The notes beneath the pieces were generated by a model. That model did not search any database. It was given only the letters and a program-made list of their open reading frames with translations, and was not told where the DNA came from. Positions 56,279 to 64,000 of a stretch of 64,000 nucleotides of DNA are shown one piece after another. The stretch lies in contig UCBZ01000062.1 of NCBI GenBank assembly GCA_900470775.1, positions 1 through 64,000 of the forward strand, written 5' to 3'. The translations under genes and the position numbers were made by a program. Position 1 is the first letter of the stretch. Every line of letters starts with the position of its first letter. Source of the DNA: Hyphomicrobiales bacterium (GTDB lineage Bacteria; Pseudomonadota; Alphaproteobacteria; Rhizobiales; Beijerinckiaceae).

Positions 56279-56302
56279 GTCGGACTGCGCCGTGGTGGCG
56301 CG

Positions 56303-56452
56303 GGGAACCCTCTCCCATAGGGAGAGGGTAGGGTGAGGGGTCGGCCCCTCGACCAGTGACGCCGTGACCCAACCGCTGCCAAGTGCCAGCCAACGATATT
56401 TGGCCTACACCTCACCCCTACCCCTCTCCTCACAGGAGAGGGGTTCCCCGCG
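56303..56452. repeat. CCCTCTCC/GGGTGAGG palindromic repeat, copy 2
   Basis: AACCCTCTCCCATAGGGAG and GGTAGGGTGAGGGGTCGGCC on the left, CCTCACCCCTACCCCTCTCC and GGAGAGGGGTTCCC on the right. Related to the element at 49186 but without the two inner palindromes. Confidence 0.8.
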
Positions 56453-56479
56453 CCCTCGCCTTCCAGACCTGAGCCTAAC

Positions 56480-57010
56480 ATGACCCACGACGCCTACCCC
56501 GACAGTCTGATCCGCGACATCCTGAAGAGCGTGAAGCGCATCGCGCTGGTCGGCGCCTCCGCCAGCGAGGCGCGGCCGAGCTGGATCGTGACGAAATACC
56601 TGATCGATCGCGGCTATGACGTCGTCCCGATCAATCCCGGCCTCGCCGGCCAGACCCTGCTGGGCCGGACGGTCTATGGCTCGCTCAAGGAGATCCCCGG
56701 CGTGATCGACATGGTCGAGATCTTCCGCAATTCGGAAGCCGCGGGGCCGATCACCGATGAGGCGCTGACGCTCGATCCGCTGCCCAAGGTCATCTGGATG
56801 CAGCTTTCGGTGCGCAATGACGAAGCGGCCGCTAAGGCTGAGGCGAAGGGCGTCACCGTCATCATGAACCGCTGCCCCAAGATCGAGTATGGCCGGTTTT
56901 CCGGCGAGATCGGCTGGCAGGGCATCAATTCGCGGCTATTGTCATCGAAGAAGCCGGTTCTGGCCGGCAAGGGCTTCCAGAAGCTGACGATCCACCGGCC
57001 GGGGACGTGA
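56480..57010 (+). CDS. CoA-binding domain protein (YccU family)
   Basis: 176 residues with the Rossmann-like CoA-binding fold: IRDILKSVKRIALVGASASEARPSWIVTKYLIDRGYDVVPINPG, then VDMVEIFRNSEAAGPITDEAL and VIMNRCPKIEYGRF. Widespread stand-alone CoA-binding proteins of unknown precise role. It precedes metY by 148 bp, with a sulfur-type operator between, so it is likely a separate transcript. Confidence 0.9.
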   Translation: MTHDAYPDSLIRDILKSVKRIALVGASASEARPSWIVTKYLIDRGYDVVPINPGLAGQTLLGRTVYGSLKEIPGVIDMVEIFRNSEAAGPITDEALTLDPLPKVIWMQLSVRNDEAAAKAEAKGVTVIMNRCPKIEYGRFSGEIGWQGINSRLLSSKKPVLAGKGFQKLTIHRPGT

Positions 57011-57104
57011 GCGTAGAGGCACGCGACTGCTCGCCGTTATTGCGTGCCCGACTAAGCCATCCAGCCGGTTCGCGCCTCGCCCCTGAATTGACGGCCTCCG
57101 GAGC

Positions 57105-57120
57105 GTTCGTTAAAACGAAC
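57105..57120. promoter_or_regulatory. Sulfur-regulon palindrome S6 (before metY)
   Basis: GTTCGTTAAAACGAAC followed by G, with 7-bp perfect arms around AA. It ends 38 bp before the metY start. It is the only copy outside the 13.7-24.6 kb block. Confidence 0.65.
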
Positions 57121-57158
57121 GCAATGTCTCGCATTCAGAAGATCGCAGGGAGTAGGCC

Positions 57159-58436
57159 ATGACCGACCGGGCACCCGGATTTCACACGCTCGCCATCCAT
57201 GCCGGCGCCGCGCCCGATGCGGCGACGGGCGCGCGGGCCACGCCGATCTACCAGACGACGTCCTTCGTCTTCGACGATGTCGACCATGCCGCCTCGCTGT
57301 TCGGGCTGCAGGCCTTCGGCAACATCTACACCCGCATCGGCAACCCGACGAACGCCGTGCTGGAGGAGCGCGTCGCGGCGCTGGAGGGCGGCACGGCGGC
57401 GCTCGCCGTCGCGTCGGGCCACGCGGCCGAGTTTCTCTGCTTCCACGCGCTGATGCAGCCCGGCGACGAGTTCGTCGCGGCGCGCAAGCTCTATGGCGGC
57501 TCGATCAACCAGTTCAACCATTCCTACAAGAACTTCGGCTGGAACGTGATCTGGGCCGATTCCGACGATCTGGAATCCTTCGCGGCGGCGGTGACGCCGA
57601 AGACCAAGGCGATCTTCATCGAATCCATCGCCAATCCCGGCGGGGTCATCGTCGACATCGCCGGCATCTCCGCGATCGCGAGGAAGCACAACATCCCGCT
57701 GATCGTCGACAACACCATGGCGACGCCCTATCTGATCCGCCCCTTCGAGCATGGCGCCGACATCATCGTGCATTCGCTGACCAAGTTCCTCGGCGGGCAT
57801 GGCAATTCGATCGGCGGCATCATCGTCGATGGCGGCTCGTTCAACTGGGTCGGCGATGCGCGCTATCCGATGCTGTCCAAGCCCCGGCCTGAGTACAACG
57901 GCATGGTTCTCGGCGAGACCTTCGGCAATTTCGCTTTCGCCATCGCCTGCCGCGTGCTCGGCCTGCGCGACATGGGCCCGGCGCTCTCGCCCTTCAACGC
58001 CTTCATGATCCTGACGGGGATCGAGACGCTGCCGCTGCGCATGCAGAGGCACTGCGACAGCGCGCTGTGGGTCGCATCGCATCTGGCCAAGCACCCGGCG
58101 GTCGAATGGGTCAGCTATCCCGGCCTGACCGGCGACAAATATCACGACCTCGCCAAGCGCTATTCGCCCAAGGGCGCCGGCGCGGTCTTCACCTTCGGAC
58201 TGAAGGGCGGCTATGACGCCGGCGTCAAGCTCGTCACCGAGCTGAAGCTGTTCTCGCATCTGGCCAATATCGGCGACACGCGCTCGCTGGTGATCCACCC
58301 GGCCTCGACCACCCACCGTCAGCTCAGCGACGAGCAGAAGACGGCGTCGGGCGCCGGCCCGCAGGTGATCCGCCTGTCGATCGGGCTGGAGGATGTGCAG
58401 GATCTGATCGACGATCTGGATCAGGCGCTGGCGTAA
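57159..58436 (+). CDS. metY: O-acetylhomoserine sulfhydrylase (PLP, Cys/Met metabolism family)
   Basis: Makes homocysteine from O-acetylhomoserine and sulfide, joining sulfate reduction to methionine. 425 residues: FHTLAIHAGAAPDAATGARATPIYQTTSF, YTRIGNPTNAVLEERVAALEGG, the PLP Lys209 in VHSLTKFLGGHGNSIGG, and DTRSLVIHPASTTHRQLS. Length and the ~55-residue insertion region support MetY over cystathionine enzymes. Monocistronic, with the sulfur-type operator at 57105 and hom at 40 kb supplying the carbon precursor pathway. Confidence 0.93.
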   Translation: MTDRAPGFHTLAIHAGAAPDAATGARATPIYQTTSFVFDDVDHAASLFGLQAFGNIYTRIGNPTNAVLEERVAALEGGTAALAVASGHAAEFLCFHALMQPGDEFVAARKLYGGSINQFNHSYKNFGWNVIWADSDDLESFAAAVTPKTKAIFIESIANPGGVIVDIAGISAIARKHNIPLIVDNTMATPYLIRPFEHGADIIVHSLTKFLGGHGNSIGGIIVDGGSFNWVGDARYPMLSKPRPEYNGMVLGETFGNFAFAIACRVLGLRDMGPALSPFNAFMILTGIETLPLRMQRHCDSALWVASHLAKHPAVEWVSYPGLTGDKYHDLAKRYSPKGAGAVFTFGLKGGYDAGVKLVTELKLFSHLANIGDTRSLVIHPASTTHRQLSDEQKTASGAGPQVIRLSIGLEDVQDLIDDLDQALA

Positions 58437-58445
58437 GATGAGCCG

Positions 58446-58555
58446 TAATTCTCGGGCGAAGCGAAGCGCAGACCCGAGAATCTCAGGCCTTTGAGGCGCG
58501 GGAAGCGGCGCTATCTCGTCACGAGATGCTCGGGGCAACCCGAGCATGACTGACG
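58446..58555. repeat. REP-like palindromic repeats (ATTCTCGGG type)
   Basis: ATTCTCGGGCGAAGCGAAGC and CAGACCCGAGAATC form one stem; ATCTCGTCACGAGAT and ATGCTCGGGGCAACCCGAGCA form further ones. Intergenic between convergent metY and ctaA, possibly acting as terminator. Confidence 0.75.
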
Positions 58556-58562
58556 GCGCGAC

Positions 58563-59630
58563 TCAGGCGCGCGCCGCGCCTTCCGTCCGCGTGACATGCA
58601 CCACGCCCATCGCCAGCACCATGAAGCCGAGTGCCTGATGTGCGAGGCCGGCCCAGAGCGGCACGACCAGCAGCAGCGTGACGATGCCGAGCGCAGCCTG
58701 CGCGAGTGTCAGGCCGGCGATTGCGGTGACGCGCTTCGCGGTGCCTGAGGCCGGCGCGGTCCGACGCAGCGAGACCGCATGCCAGAGTGCCAGCGCCAGC
58801 AGCATATAGGCGCCGAGGCGGTGGTTGAACTGCACCAAAGCGGCGTTGTCGACGAAGTTTTCCCAGAATGACGGACGCACGAACAGCGTCTGCGCGCCCG
58901 GAACCAGCGCACCATCCATCAACGGCCAGGTGTTGTAGGTGAAGCCGGCGCGCGAGCCGGCGACGAGGCCGCCAAGCGCGATCTGCCCGAAGAGCAGCGC
59001 CAGCAGCACCCAGGCCATGATGCGCCCGCGCGCCGGCTCGATGCGCCGCAGCGGTGTCTTCCAGGTGGCGAAGGCGATGACCGAGGCGAAGAACAGGGCG
59101 GCGAAGGTCAGATGCAGCGTCAGCTTCACCGGCGCGACCGCGGTCATGCCCGGCTGCAGGCCGGACGCCACCATGATCCAGCCGATGGCGCCCTGCAGAC
59201 CGAGCAGCAGGCCCATGCCAAACAGCACCAGCGTCTGGCGCCAGGGCAACAGCCGCAACGCCGCGACCACGAGGAAGCCGCCGAGATAGACCAGGCCGAT
59301 GAAGCGGCCGAGCTGGCGGTGGCCCCATTCCCACCAGTAGATGAACTGGAACTCGCCCAGGCTCATGCCCTGGTTCAGCAACTGGTATTGCGGGCTCGCC
59401 CGGTATTTGGCGAATTCGCTCGCCCAGGTCTCGGCCGAGAGCGGCGGCAGGGCGCCGGTGATCGGCTTCCACTCGGTGATCGAGAGGCCCGAGCCGGTCA
59501 GCCGCGTCGCGCCGCCGACGACGACCATGACGAAGACCAGTGCCGCGACGATCCAAAGCCAGCGGCGGATGCCGGCATGCCTGCCACCCTGCAGAATGAT
59601 CGGAGCGGGTTTTTCGAGGGCTATCGTCAC
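58563..59630 (-). CDS. ctaA: Heme A synthase (COX15/CtaA type 2)
   Basis: Oxidises heme O to heme A for cytochrome aa3 oxidase. 355 residues with about eight helices and the four conserved His: EWGHRQLGRFIGLVYL, LTLHLTFAALFF, FNHRLGAYMLLALALWH and LAHQALGFMVLA. VGGATRLTGSGLSITEWKP is the family N-terminal signature. No cox genes adjacent. Confidence 0.95.
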   Translation of the reverse strand: MTIALEKPAPIILQGGRHAGIRRWLWIVAALVFVMVVVGGATRLTGSGLSITEWKPITGALPPLSAETWASEFAKYRASPQYQLLNQGMSLGEFQFIYWWEWGHRQLGRFIGLVYLGGFLVVAALRLLPWRQTLVLFGMGLLLGLQGAIGWIMVASGLQPGMTAVAPVKLTLHLTFAALFFASVIAFATWKTPLRRIEPARGRIMAWVLLALLFGQIALGGLVAGSRAGFTYNTWPLMDGALVPGAQTLFVRPSFWENFVDNAALVQFNHRLGAYMLLALALWHAVSLRRTAPASGTAKRVTAIAGLTLAQAALGIVTLLLVVPLWAGLAHQALGFMVLAMGVVHVTRTEGAARA

Positions 59631-59779
59631 GGAAGCGGGGCCTTCGGTCGCATCGGATACGCTTCACAAGCGCGGGCGCAGGTGACAGATAGTCCGCGCG
59701 CCGGGGCGGAGACAACGCCCGCATTGCCGCAGGCTGGCCCGCATTGCCGCAGGCCGGCAGGCGCTCAGGAGAATTCAGG

Positions 59780-59992
59780 ATGAGGCAGACCCACCGCAAG
59801 CTGATCGGCACCATCTCCATCCTGGTCTTCGTCTGCGTCTATGCGCTCATCGCCATGGCATTGGCGCAGGGGCGGATCACCGAGGCGCCCAAGCTCGTGC
59901 AGACCGTCGCCTATGTCGTGTTAGGGCTGGCTTGGGTGCTGCCACTGCTGCCGCTGATCCGGTGGATGGAGCGGAAGGACGAGGGATCTTGA
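59780..59992 (+). CDS. DUF2842-family small membrane protein
   Basis: 70 residues with two hydrophobic helices (ISILVFVCVYALIAMAL and YVVLGLAWVLPLLPLIRWM), matching the small alphaproteobacterial DUF2842 family, often near ctaA. ATG 59780 with AGGAG 10 bp upstream. A direct repeat of GCATTGCCGCAGGC (about 59720-59755) precedes it. Function unknown. Confidence 0.85.
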   Translation: MRQTHRKLIGTISILVFVCVYALIAMALAQGRITEAPKLVQTVAYVVLGLAWVLPLLPLIRWMERKDEGS

Positions 59993-60009
59993 ACGGCGGA
60001 CGCCCGTTC

Positions 60010-60183
60010 CTACGATAGCTTCATATCAAAATAATTTAACAAGAAAACCAAGATGTATGGAACGCACAAAGCTACTACGAAGATTTTTCGAGGAAGCGAT
60101 CTCGCAAAACCGGACGCCAAAAACATCAAGCCGATGATTGCTGCTGAATTTGCCCTGGCGTTGCCATCAATACTTTTACTCAT
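60010..60183 (-). CDS. AT-rich 57-residue membrane ORF, coupled or frameshifted partner
   Basis: Reads MSKSIDGNARANSAAIIGLM onward, with two hydrophobic stretches (AAIIGLMFLASGF and KIFVVALCVPYILVFLLNYF). Its ATG overlaps the TGA of the preceding 44-residue ORF (ATGA). Upstream of the ATG the same frame stays open and reads protein-like (DIGPLIVLYW), so both ORFs may be halves of one ~100-residue protein split by a frameshift near the AAATTTTT run (60225-60235). GC content is far below the surroundings. Confidence 0.5.
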   Translation of the reverse strand: MSKSIDGNARANSAAIIGLMFLASGFARSLPRKIFVVALCVPYILVFLLNYFDMKLS

Positions 60184-60314
60184 CCAATAGAGGACGATAA
60201 GGGGACCAATATCAGCACGCCGAAAAATTTGGACGCCGGCCCTCGTCCAGCCATCAAAAATCCCGACAGTGCCAAACCTACTGAGAACATAAAGAATATC
60301 TCTTTATCGGCCAT
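60180..60314 (-). CDS. AT-rich 44-residue membrane ORF after polysaccharide deacetylase
   Basis: MADKEIFFMFSVGLALSGFL followed by MAGRGPASKFFGVLILVPL and a stop. Two hydrophobic segments, no family recognised. Its ATG lies inside the last codons of the deacetylase gene (11-bp overlap), so translation would be coupled. See the following ORF for the frameshift alternative. Confidence 0.5.
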   Translation of the reverse strand: MADKEIFFMFSVGLALSGFLMAGRGPASKFFGVLILVPLSSSIG

Positions 60315-61371
60315 TGACCCGTCTCCCCCGATTCCAGAGCCAGAACGGCAGCCCCGACAGCAGCGCTCGCACCGCCGCCTCGCTCTGGTGTAACCCGTTA
60401 AGCGAGACACGCGGCAGTGCGTGCAGATGGGCTGCGTGTTCCGGAAATAGATGTCCCGGCCGCGTCGTCACGGCGCTGGTGAAACCAGCCTCTGCCGCGA
60501 GTGCGAACTCGCGCGGCCCCGCCGAGCTCGGATCGCCGACCGGATAGGCGAAATGGCGGATGGGCATGCCGAGCTCGGCCTCCAGCCGGGCCTTGCCGTC
60601 CGCCATTTCCATCTGCGCAAACGCGGCATCATGCTTCGCCAGCATCGGATGGGTCAGGGTATGCGCCCCGATGCTCACGCCGGGCGCGCCGGACAAAGCG
60701 CGCAGCGTTTCCCAGGGCAGGCATTCGCGTTCGACCAGCGCGGCGGCATCGACGCCGGCCTGGCCGGCGAGATCGGAAATCGCTGAGAGCAGAATCGCTT
60801 CCGGGTGTTTGCGCAGACGCCAGTAGAGCGACTCAAAAGCGCGCTGCTTCTCGTTGTCGCTTCCGGCGCGCGCCGCGAAGGGGCCGTCCGGCAGGGTCAG
60901 CGCGATCTGCCGCAGCGCGCGGATCGACTCCTCCAGCTCGAGCCACCAGAGCCGCGCAGTGCGGTCGGCAAAGCCCGTCGTGACGAACAGCGTCCAGGGC
61001 GCGCCATGGCTGGCCAGCACCGGCCAGGCATGCTCGACATTGTCGCGATAGCCATCGTCGAAGGTCAGCGCGACAAAGAAGCGGCCCTTGCGCGGGGAAG
61101 CCAGGCGCGCGACCGCCTGATCGAGCGAGACCAGATCATAGCCCTCGGCGCGGATCAGCATCAGGGTGCGATCAAGGAATTCGGGCGTGATCTCGAGCAG
61201 GCCGTTGGGGGCGAAGCCGCCCTGCCGTTGTGGCCTGACATGATGCAGGGTCAGGATGACGCCGGCGCCCTGCGCAAGCCCCCTGCCCCAGCGGTCGGCA
61301 CGCGTCGCCGCGATCGCCGCGAAAGCGGCAGAGAAGGCCTGATGGCGCAAGTTCTTAGCGCGAAAGCTCAT
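60304..61371 (-). CDS. Polysaccharide deacetylase family protein (NodB homology)
   Basis: 355 residues. NodB-type motifs: metal-binding Asp pair in LTFDDGYRDN (103-112) and the His pair in IGAHTLTHPML, with FAYPVGDP after it. Start ATG 61371 (a longer frame exists without homology). It removes acetyl groups from a surface polysaccharide or its precursor. Neighbours (BcsL-like acyltransferase, Wzz-like chain-length protein) place it in an exopolysaccharide cluster. Confidence 0.9.
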   Translation of the reverse strand: MSFRAKNLRHQAFSAAFAAIAATRADRWGRGLAQGAGVILTLHHVRPQRQGGFAPNGLLEITPEFLDRTLMLIRAEGYDLVSLDQAVARLASPRKGRFFVALTFDDGYRDNVEHAWPVLASHGAPWTLFVTTGFADRTARLWWLELEESIRALRQIALTLPDGPFAARAGSDNEKQRAFESLYWRLRKHPEAILLSAISDLAGQAGVDAAALVERECLPWETLRALSGAPGVSIGAHTLTHPMLAKHDAAFAQMEMADGKARLEAELGMPIRHFAYPVGDPSSAGPREFALAAEAGFTSAVTTRPGHLFPEHAAHLHALPRVSLNGLHQSEAAVRALLSGLPFWLWNRGRRVNGR

Positions 61372-61505
61372 CGTCGGGATCCGCGGCAACCGCTCGCTAA
61401 CGCTGTTCGCCGATCGTCTCGGCCAGGAGCCGTGATCTTGCCCAGTCCGTTCACAATAGCGGGTTAAGGAAGCAAGACTTATCCGTTTCCGAGAGCCGGC
61501 CATCC

Positions 61506-62750
61506 ATGTCCGCCGTTGCCGAACATGCCCCGACCGAGCGCCTCTCGGCCTCGCTCCCGAGCGAGAGCCGCAGCAGCGTCGCGCGGCCATGGCACAGCAT
61601 CGCGATCAGTGACGACATCGCAGCCGTCGCGGCGGATTGGCACGCGCTCGAAGCCAGCGCGCTGGTGACGCCCTATCAGGCCCATGGCTGGGTCGCGCCC
61701 TTCGTCGAGACGGTCGGTGCATCCGAGGGCATGGTCTTCCGCCATGTCGTGCTGCGCGACGCCTCCGAGCGGCCGCTGGCGATCCTGCCGCTGGTGATCA
61801 CCCGCCGCAACGGCATCCGCTTCGCCGAATTCATCGGCGGCAAGCACGCCAACTACCATATGGGCCTCTATAAGCCCGGTTTCGCCGCCGCGCTGGACGC
61901 CGCTTCGGCACGGCTGATGCTGGACGAGATCGGCGCCACGATCGGCGGGCTCGACGCCTTCATCTTCGTCAACCAGCCGACGCATTGGCAGGGCGTCGCC
62001 AATCCCTTGGCCGCGCTGGCCGCCGGGCCGAGCCCGAGCGGGGCCTACAAGCTCGCTCTCGTCGCCGGCGATTGCGACGGCTCGCTGCGGCGCTCGATGA
62101 GCAGCCACGCCCACAAGAAACTCAAGAACAAGCGCAACCGCTTCACGAGCTTCGGTCCATCGGAACTGGTGCGGGCCCGCGAACCGGCCGAGATCGCGCG
62201 CGTGATCGATGCGTTCCTGCTGCAGAAGGCCGCGCGCTTCGCGATGATGGGCGTACCAGACCCCTTCGCGCCACCCTCGGTGCGCAGCTTCCTCGAGCGC
62301 GCTGCGCAAGCCCAAGGCGATGCCGCGCCTGTGCTGGAACTCTATTCGCTCGATGTCGCCGGCCGGTCGGTCGCGACCTATGTCGGTGCCGTACAGGCGC
62401 AACGCTTCTCCGGCATGGCGACCTCCTTCGACATGGAGAGCGAGGTCGCCAAGACCAGCCCAGGCGAAATCCTGCTGGTCGACCTGATCAGGCTGAAATG
62501 CCGCGAGGGGATCACGACGTTCGATCTCGGCGTCGGCGAAGCCCGCTACAAGACGACGATCTGCGACGAGCGCGACGAACTGGTCGACAGCTTCCTGCCG
62601 CTGACCGCCAAGGGACGCGCCTTCGCAAGCATCGCCCGCGCCAAGCGCTGGGCCAAGCGCCGGATCAAGGCCTCGCCGATCGCGCTGAAACTGGCGCAGC
62701 GGGTCTCGGGCTGGCTGAACCGCGGCCCCGCCCGCGCGATCGAGGATTAG
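61506..62750 (+). CDS. BcsL/CelD-like GNAT acyltransferase
   Basis: 414 residues of the BcsL/CelD acetyltransferase group found in cellulose and exopolysaccharide loci. Core GNAT-like part: FRHVVLRDASERPLAILPLVI, FAEFIGGKHANYHMGLY, a central KKLKNKRNRFTSFG and DLGVGEARYKTTICDERDELVDSF near the end. Cytoplasmic. Divergent from the deacetylase and convergent with the Wzz-like gene. Presumably adds an acyl group to a sugar intermediate. Confidence 0.87.
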   Translation: MSAVAEHAPTERLSASLPSESRSSVARPWHSIAISDDIAAVAADWHALEASALVTPYQAHGWVAPFVETVGASEGMVFRHVVLRDASERPLAILPLVITRRNGIRFAEFIGGKHANYHMGLYKPGFAAALDAASARLMLDEIGATIGGLDAFIFVNQPTHWQGVANPLAALAAGPSPSGAYKLALVAGDCDGSLRRSMSSHAHKKLKNKRNRFTSFGPSELVRAREPAEIARVIDAFLLQKAARFAMMGVPDPFAPPSVRSFLERAAQAQGDAAPVLELYSLDVAGRSVATYVGAVQAQRFSGMATSFDMESEVAKTSPGEILLVDLIRLKCREGITTFDLGVGEARYKTTICDERDELVDSFLPLTAKGRAFASIARAKRWAKRRIKASPIALKLAQRVSGWLNRGPARAIED

Positions 62751-62759
62751 GCCGGAACC

Positions 62760-64000
62760 TCAGACCGGCGCGGCGTCGCGCTCGAGCAGGTCGCGCATCG
62801 GCGCGGTCTCGGGCGAATCGAGCATCAGCGTCACCGGCGCCTTCGTCATCTCGGCCAACCGATAGGCCGCCTCGACGGCGTGGCCGTTGCCGAGCTGACC
62901 GGCCATGACCAGCCCCCCCTGCGCACGATCCGCCAGCGGGGCCAGCACCGACGCCTCATCGTTCGAGGCGGCAGCGACCAGAACCCAGTCATAGGTCTCG
63001 CAGAGCGCATCCAGCGCGACCTCGACAAGGTCGGAGGCGGCCAGGACCGCGTCCCGCCCGGCCCGGCCGGGGCCGATGCGGTGCAAGCGCGAATTTGGCT
63101 CGCGGGTGATGATGTCGGAGAACAGCGCTTCGCCGGCGAGCAGTTCGGAAAAGCCCACCTCGCTCCGGCCCCGGTCGGCGGCGAGGTCGACGATGATGCA
63201 GCGGCAGCGCTGCGACAGAAGCTCGGCAAGGTCGGTCGGCGTCGCGGCGCCCTTGCCGGCGCCGTCGAGCACGAGAACCAGCGGCGCCATGCCGCGCACC
63301 GGCTCCTCGATCCGCTCGGCGAGATCGGCCAGCGTCTGCTCGGGATGGGCGAGATCGAGCGTGATCTGGCCGAGACGACCGCCATGCGTCAGAAGGCCGG
63401 CGACACGCTCGCGGCGCGAATCGGCCGAGGCATCTTCAGCGCGAGGCGGCGCCCTGGTGGCACTACCGCCCCAACTCGGGGCGCGGCGCGGCTGCGGCGC
63501 GGGCGCATCGCTGCGGCCGTTGAGGAGTTCGCGCGAAACGACCGTGGCGAGCGCGCCCAGGAAGGTCGCGAGCGTCGCCACCAGGACGGTCGGCAGCTTC
63601 TTCGGGAAGGAGGGCTCGGTCGGCTCGACCGCGCGCGAGATCACGCGGGCGTCGGCCGGCGTCGCGTTCTGGCCGTCGCGGGCGACGGCCTCGCGATAGC
63701 GCAGCATGTATTGCTCGAGCTGCTCGCGCAGCGTGCGGGCCTCGCGTTCAAGCGCGCGCAGCTGCACCTCGCTGTCATTGCCGGTGGAGACGTTCTTCTT
63801 CTGGCCGTCGAGGGCGGCCGTGAAGCTCTCGACGCGCTGGCCGGCGATCTTCGCCTCGTTCTCCAGCGTCCGCACGGTGCGCTCGGCGGCGGCGCGAAGC
63901 TGGCCTTCGAGGTCGGCGAGCTGGGCGTTCAGCTCCTTGATGCGCGGGTGCTCCGAGAGGAGGTTGCGCGATTCGAGCGCGATCTGGGCGCGCAGGTTGA
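62760..64000 (-). CDS. Wzz/GumC-type polysaccharide co-polymerase with degenerate kinase domain (N-terminus outside window)
   Basis: Partial; the 5' end lies beyond 64000. The visible part begins in a coiled coil (IKELNAQLADLEGQLRAAAERTV, then ALEREARTLREQLEQYMLRYREA). It continues through the PSFPKKLPTVLVATLATFLGALATVV membrane helix and ends in a P-loop-like domain of ~210 residues. In that domain the expected BY-kinase Walker A is replaced by LDGAGKGAATP, though a Walker B-like IIVDLAAD remains, and there is no Tyr-rich tail. It probably controls exopolysaccharide chain length without autokinase activity. Confidence 0.87.
   Translation of the reverse strand, partial: NLRAQIALESRNLLSEHPRIKELNAQLADLEGQLRAAAERTVRTLENEAKIAGQRVESFTAALDGQKKNVSTGNDSEVQLRALEREARTLREQLEQYMLRYREAVARDGQNATPADARVISRAVEPTEPSFPKKLPTVLVATLATFLGALATVVSRELLNGRSDAPAPQPRRAPSWGGSATRAPPRAEDASADSRRERVAGLLTHGGRLGQITLDLAHPEQTLADLAERIEEPVRGMAPLVLVLDGAGKGAATPTDLAELLSQRCRCIIVDLAADRGRSEVGFSELLAGEALFSDIITREPNSRLHRIGPGRAGRDAVLAASDLVEVALDALCETYDWVLVAAASNDEASVLAPLADRAQGGLVMAGQLGNGHAVEAAYRLAEMTKAPVTLMLDSPETAPMRDLLERDAAPV

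Noticed and set aside
57011-57158. SAM-II or other SAM riboswitch before metY
   Set aside because: The region was compared with the SAM-II core pattern and does not fit; the palindromic operator is the visible signal.

Overview
The window is GC-rich chromosomal DNA from an alphaproteobacterium, most likely order Hyphomicrobiales and resembling Bosea or its relatives. The evidence is the gene content and local order (APS-reductase-type CysH with CysDN, a type-2 ArgC, CtaA/COX15, DUF2842, DUF2849, DUF934, a class I PhaC, and alaC-hom-glpX-recJ neighbours) and the many GC-rich palindromic intergenic repeats. The genus is an inference from gene content, not a database match. Nothing looks like a plasmid backbone, prophage, transposon or CRISPR array.

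Layout. 1-1400: 5' part of an FtsK-like translocase. 1.5-6.0 kb: XRE-cupin regulator, polar amino-acid ABC transporter and FAD amine oxidase, with two palindromic operators in the divergent promoter. 6.0-13.6 kb: a sugar-acid locus (lactonase, KdgD, LysR regulator, two TctC binding proteins, TctBA) tied together by three copies of a LysR-type box. 13.7-24.3 kb: the complete sulfate uptake and reduction region (cysHDN, sbp-cysTWA, DUF2849-cysI-DUF934). 24.4-31.6 kb: a Liv-type ABC transporter followed by a luciferase-like monooxygenase, a CMD-domain protein and an AhpD-like protein. 31.7 kb: tRNA-Glu. 32-42.5 kb: recJ, then a TRAP transporter with aroQ and a GntR regulator, then glpX, hom and an aminotransferase. 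42.7-48 kb: a lipoprotein, phaC, a FadL-type porin and a fumarylacetoacetase-family enzyme. 48-54 kb: argC behind an apparent arginine attenuator, a ureohydrolase, an unusual peptidoglycan-binding-like protein, an SDR, and rplM-rpsI. 54-60 kb: an orphan binding protein, acyl-CoA enzymes, metY/metZ and ctaA. 60-64 kb: an exopolysaccharide-type cluster.

Four regulatory observations stand out. (1) A 16-bp palindrome, GTTC-n8-GAAC, occurs six times: before cysH, sbp, the DUF2849-cysI operon, twice before the Liv/monooxygenase operon, and before metY 30 kb away. This makes the 24.7-31.6 kb operon a candidate uncharacterised organosulfur scavenging system under sulfur control. (2) argC is preceded by a near-consensus promoter placed exactly for a leaderless 19-residue leader peptide with five Arg codons, followed by an intrinsic terminator with a competing pairing partner. 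(3) TATCG-nn-CGATCCA-n8-ATCG is shared by the promoters of the lactonase, kdgD and tct genes. (4) Two TTCATG-n2-CATGAA palindromes lie between the XRE-cupin gene and its transporter.
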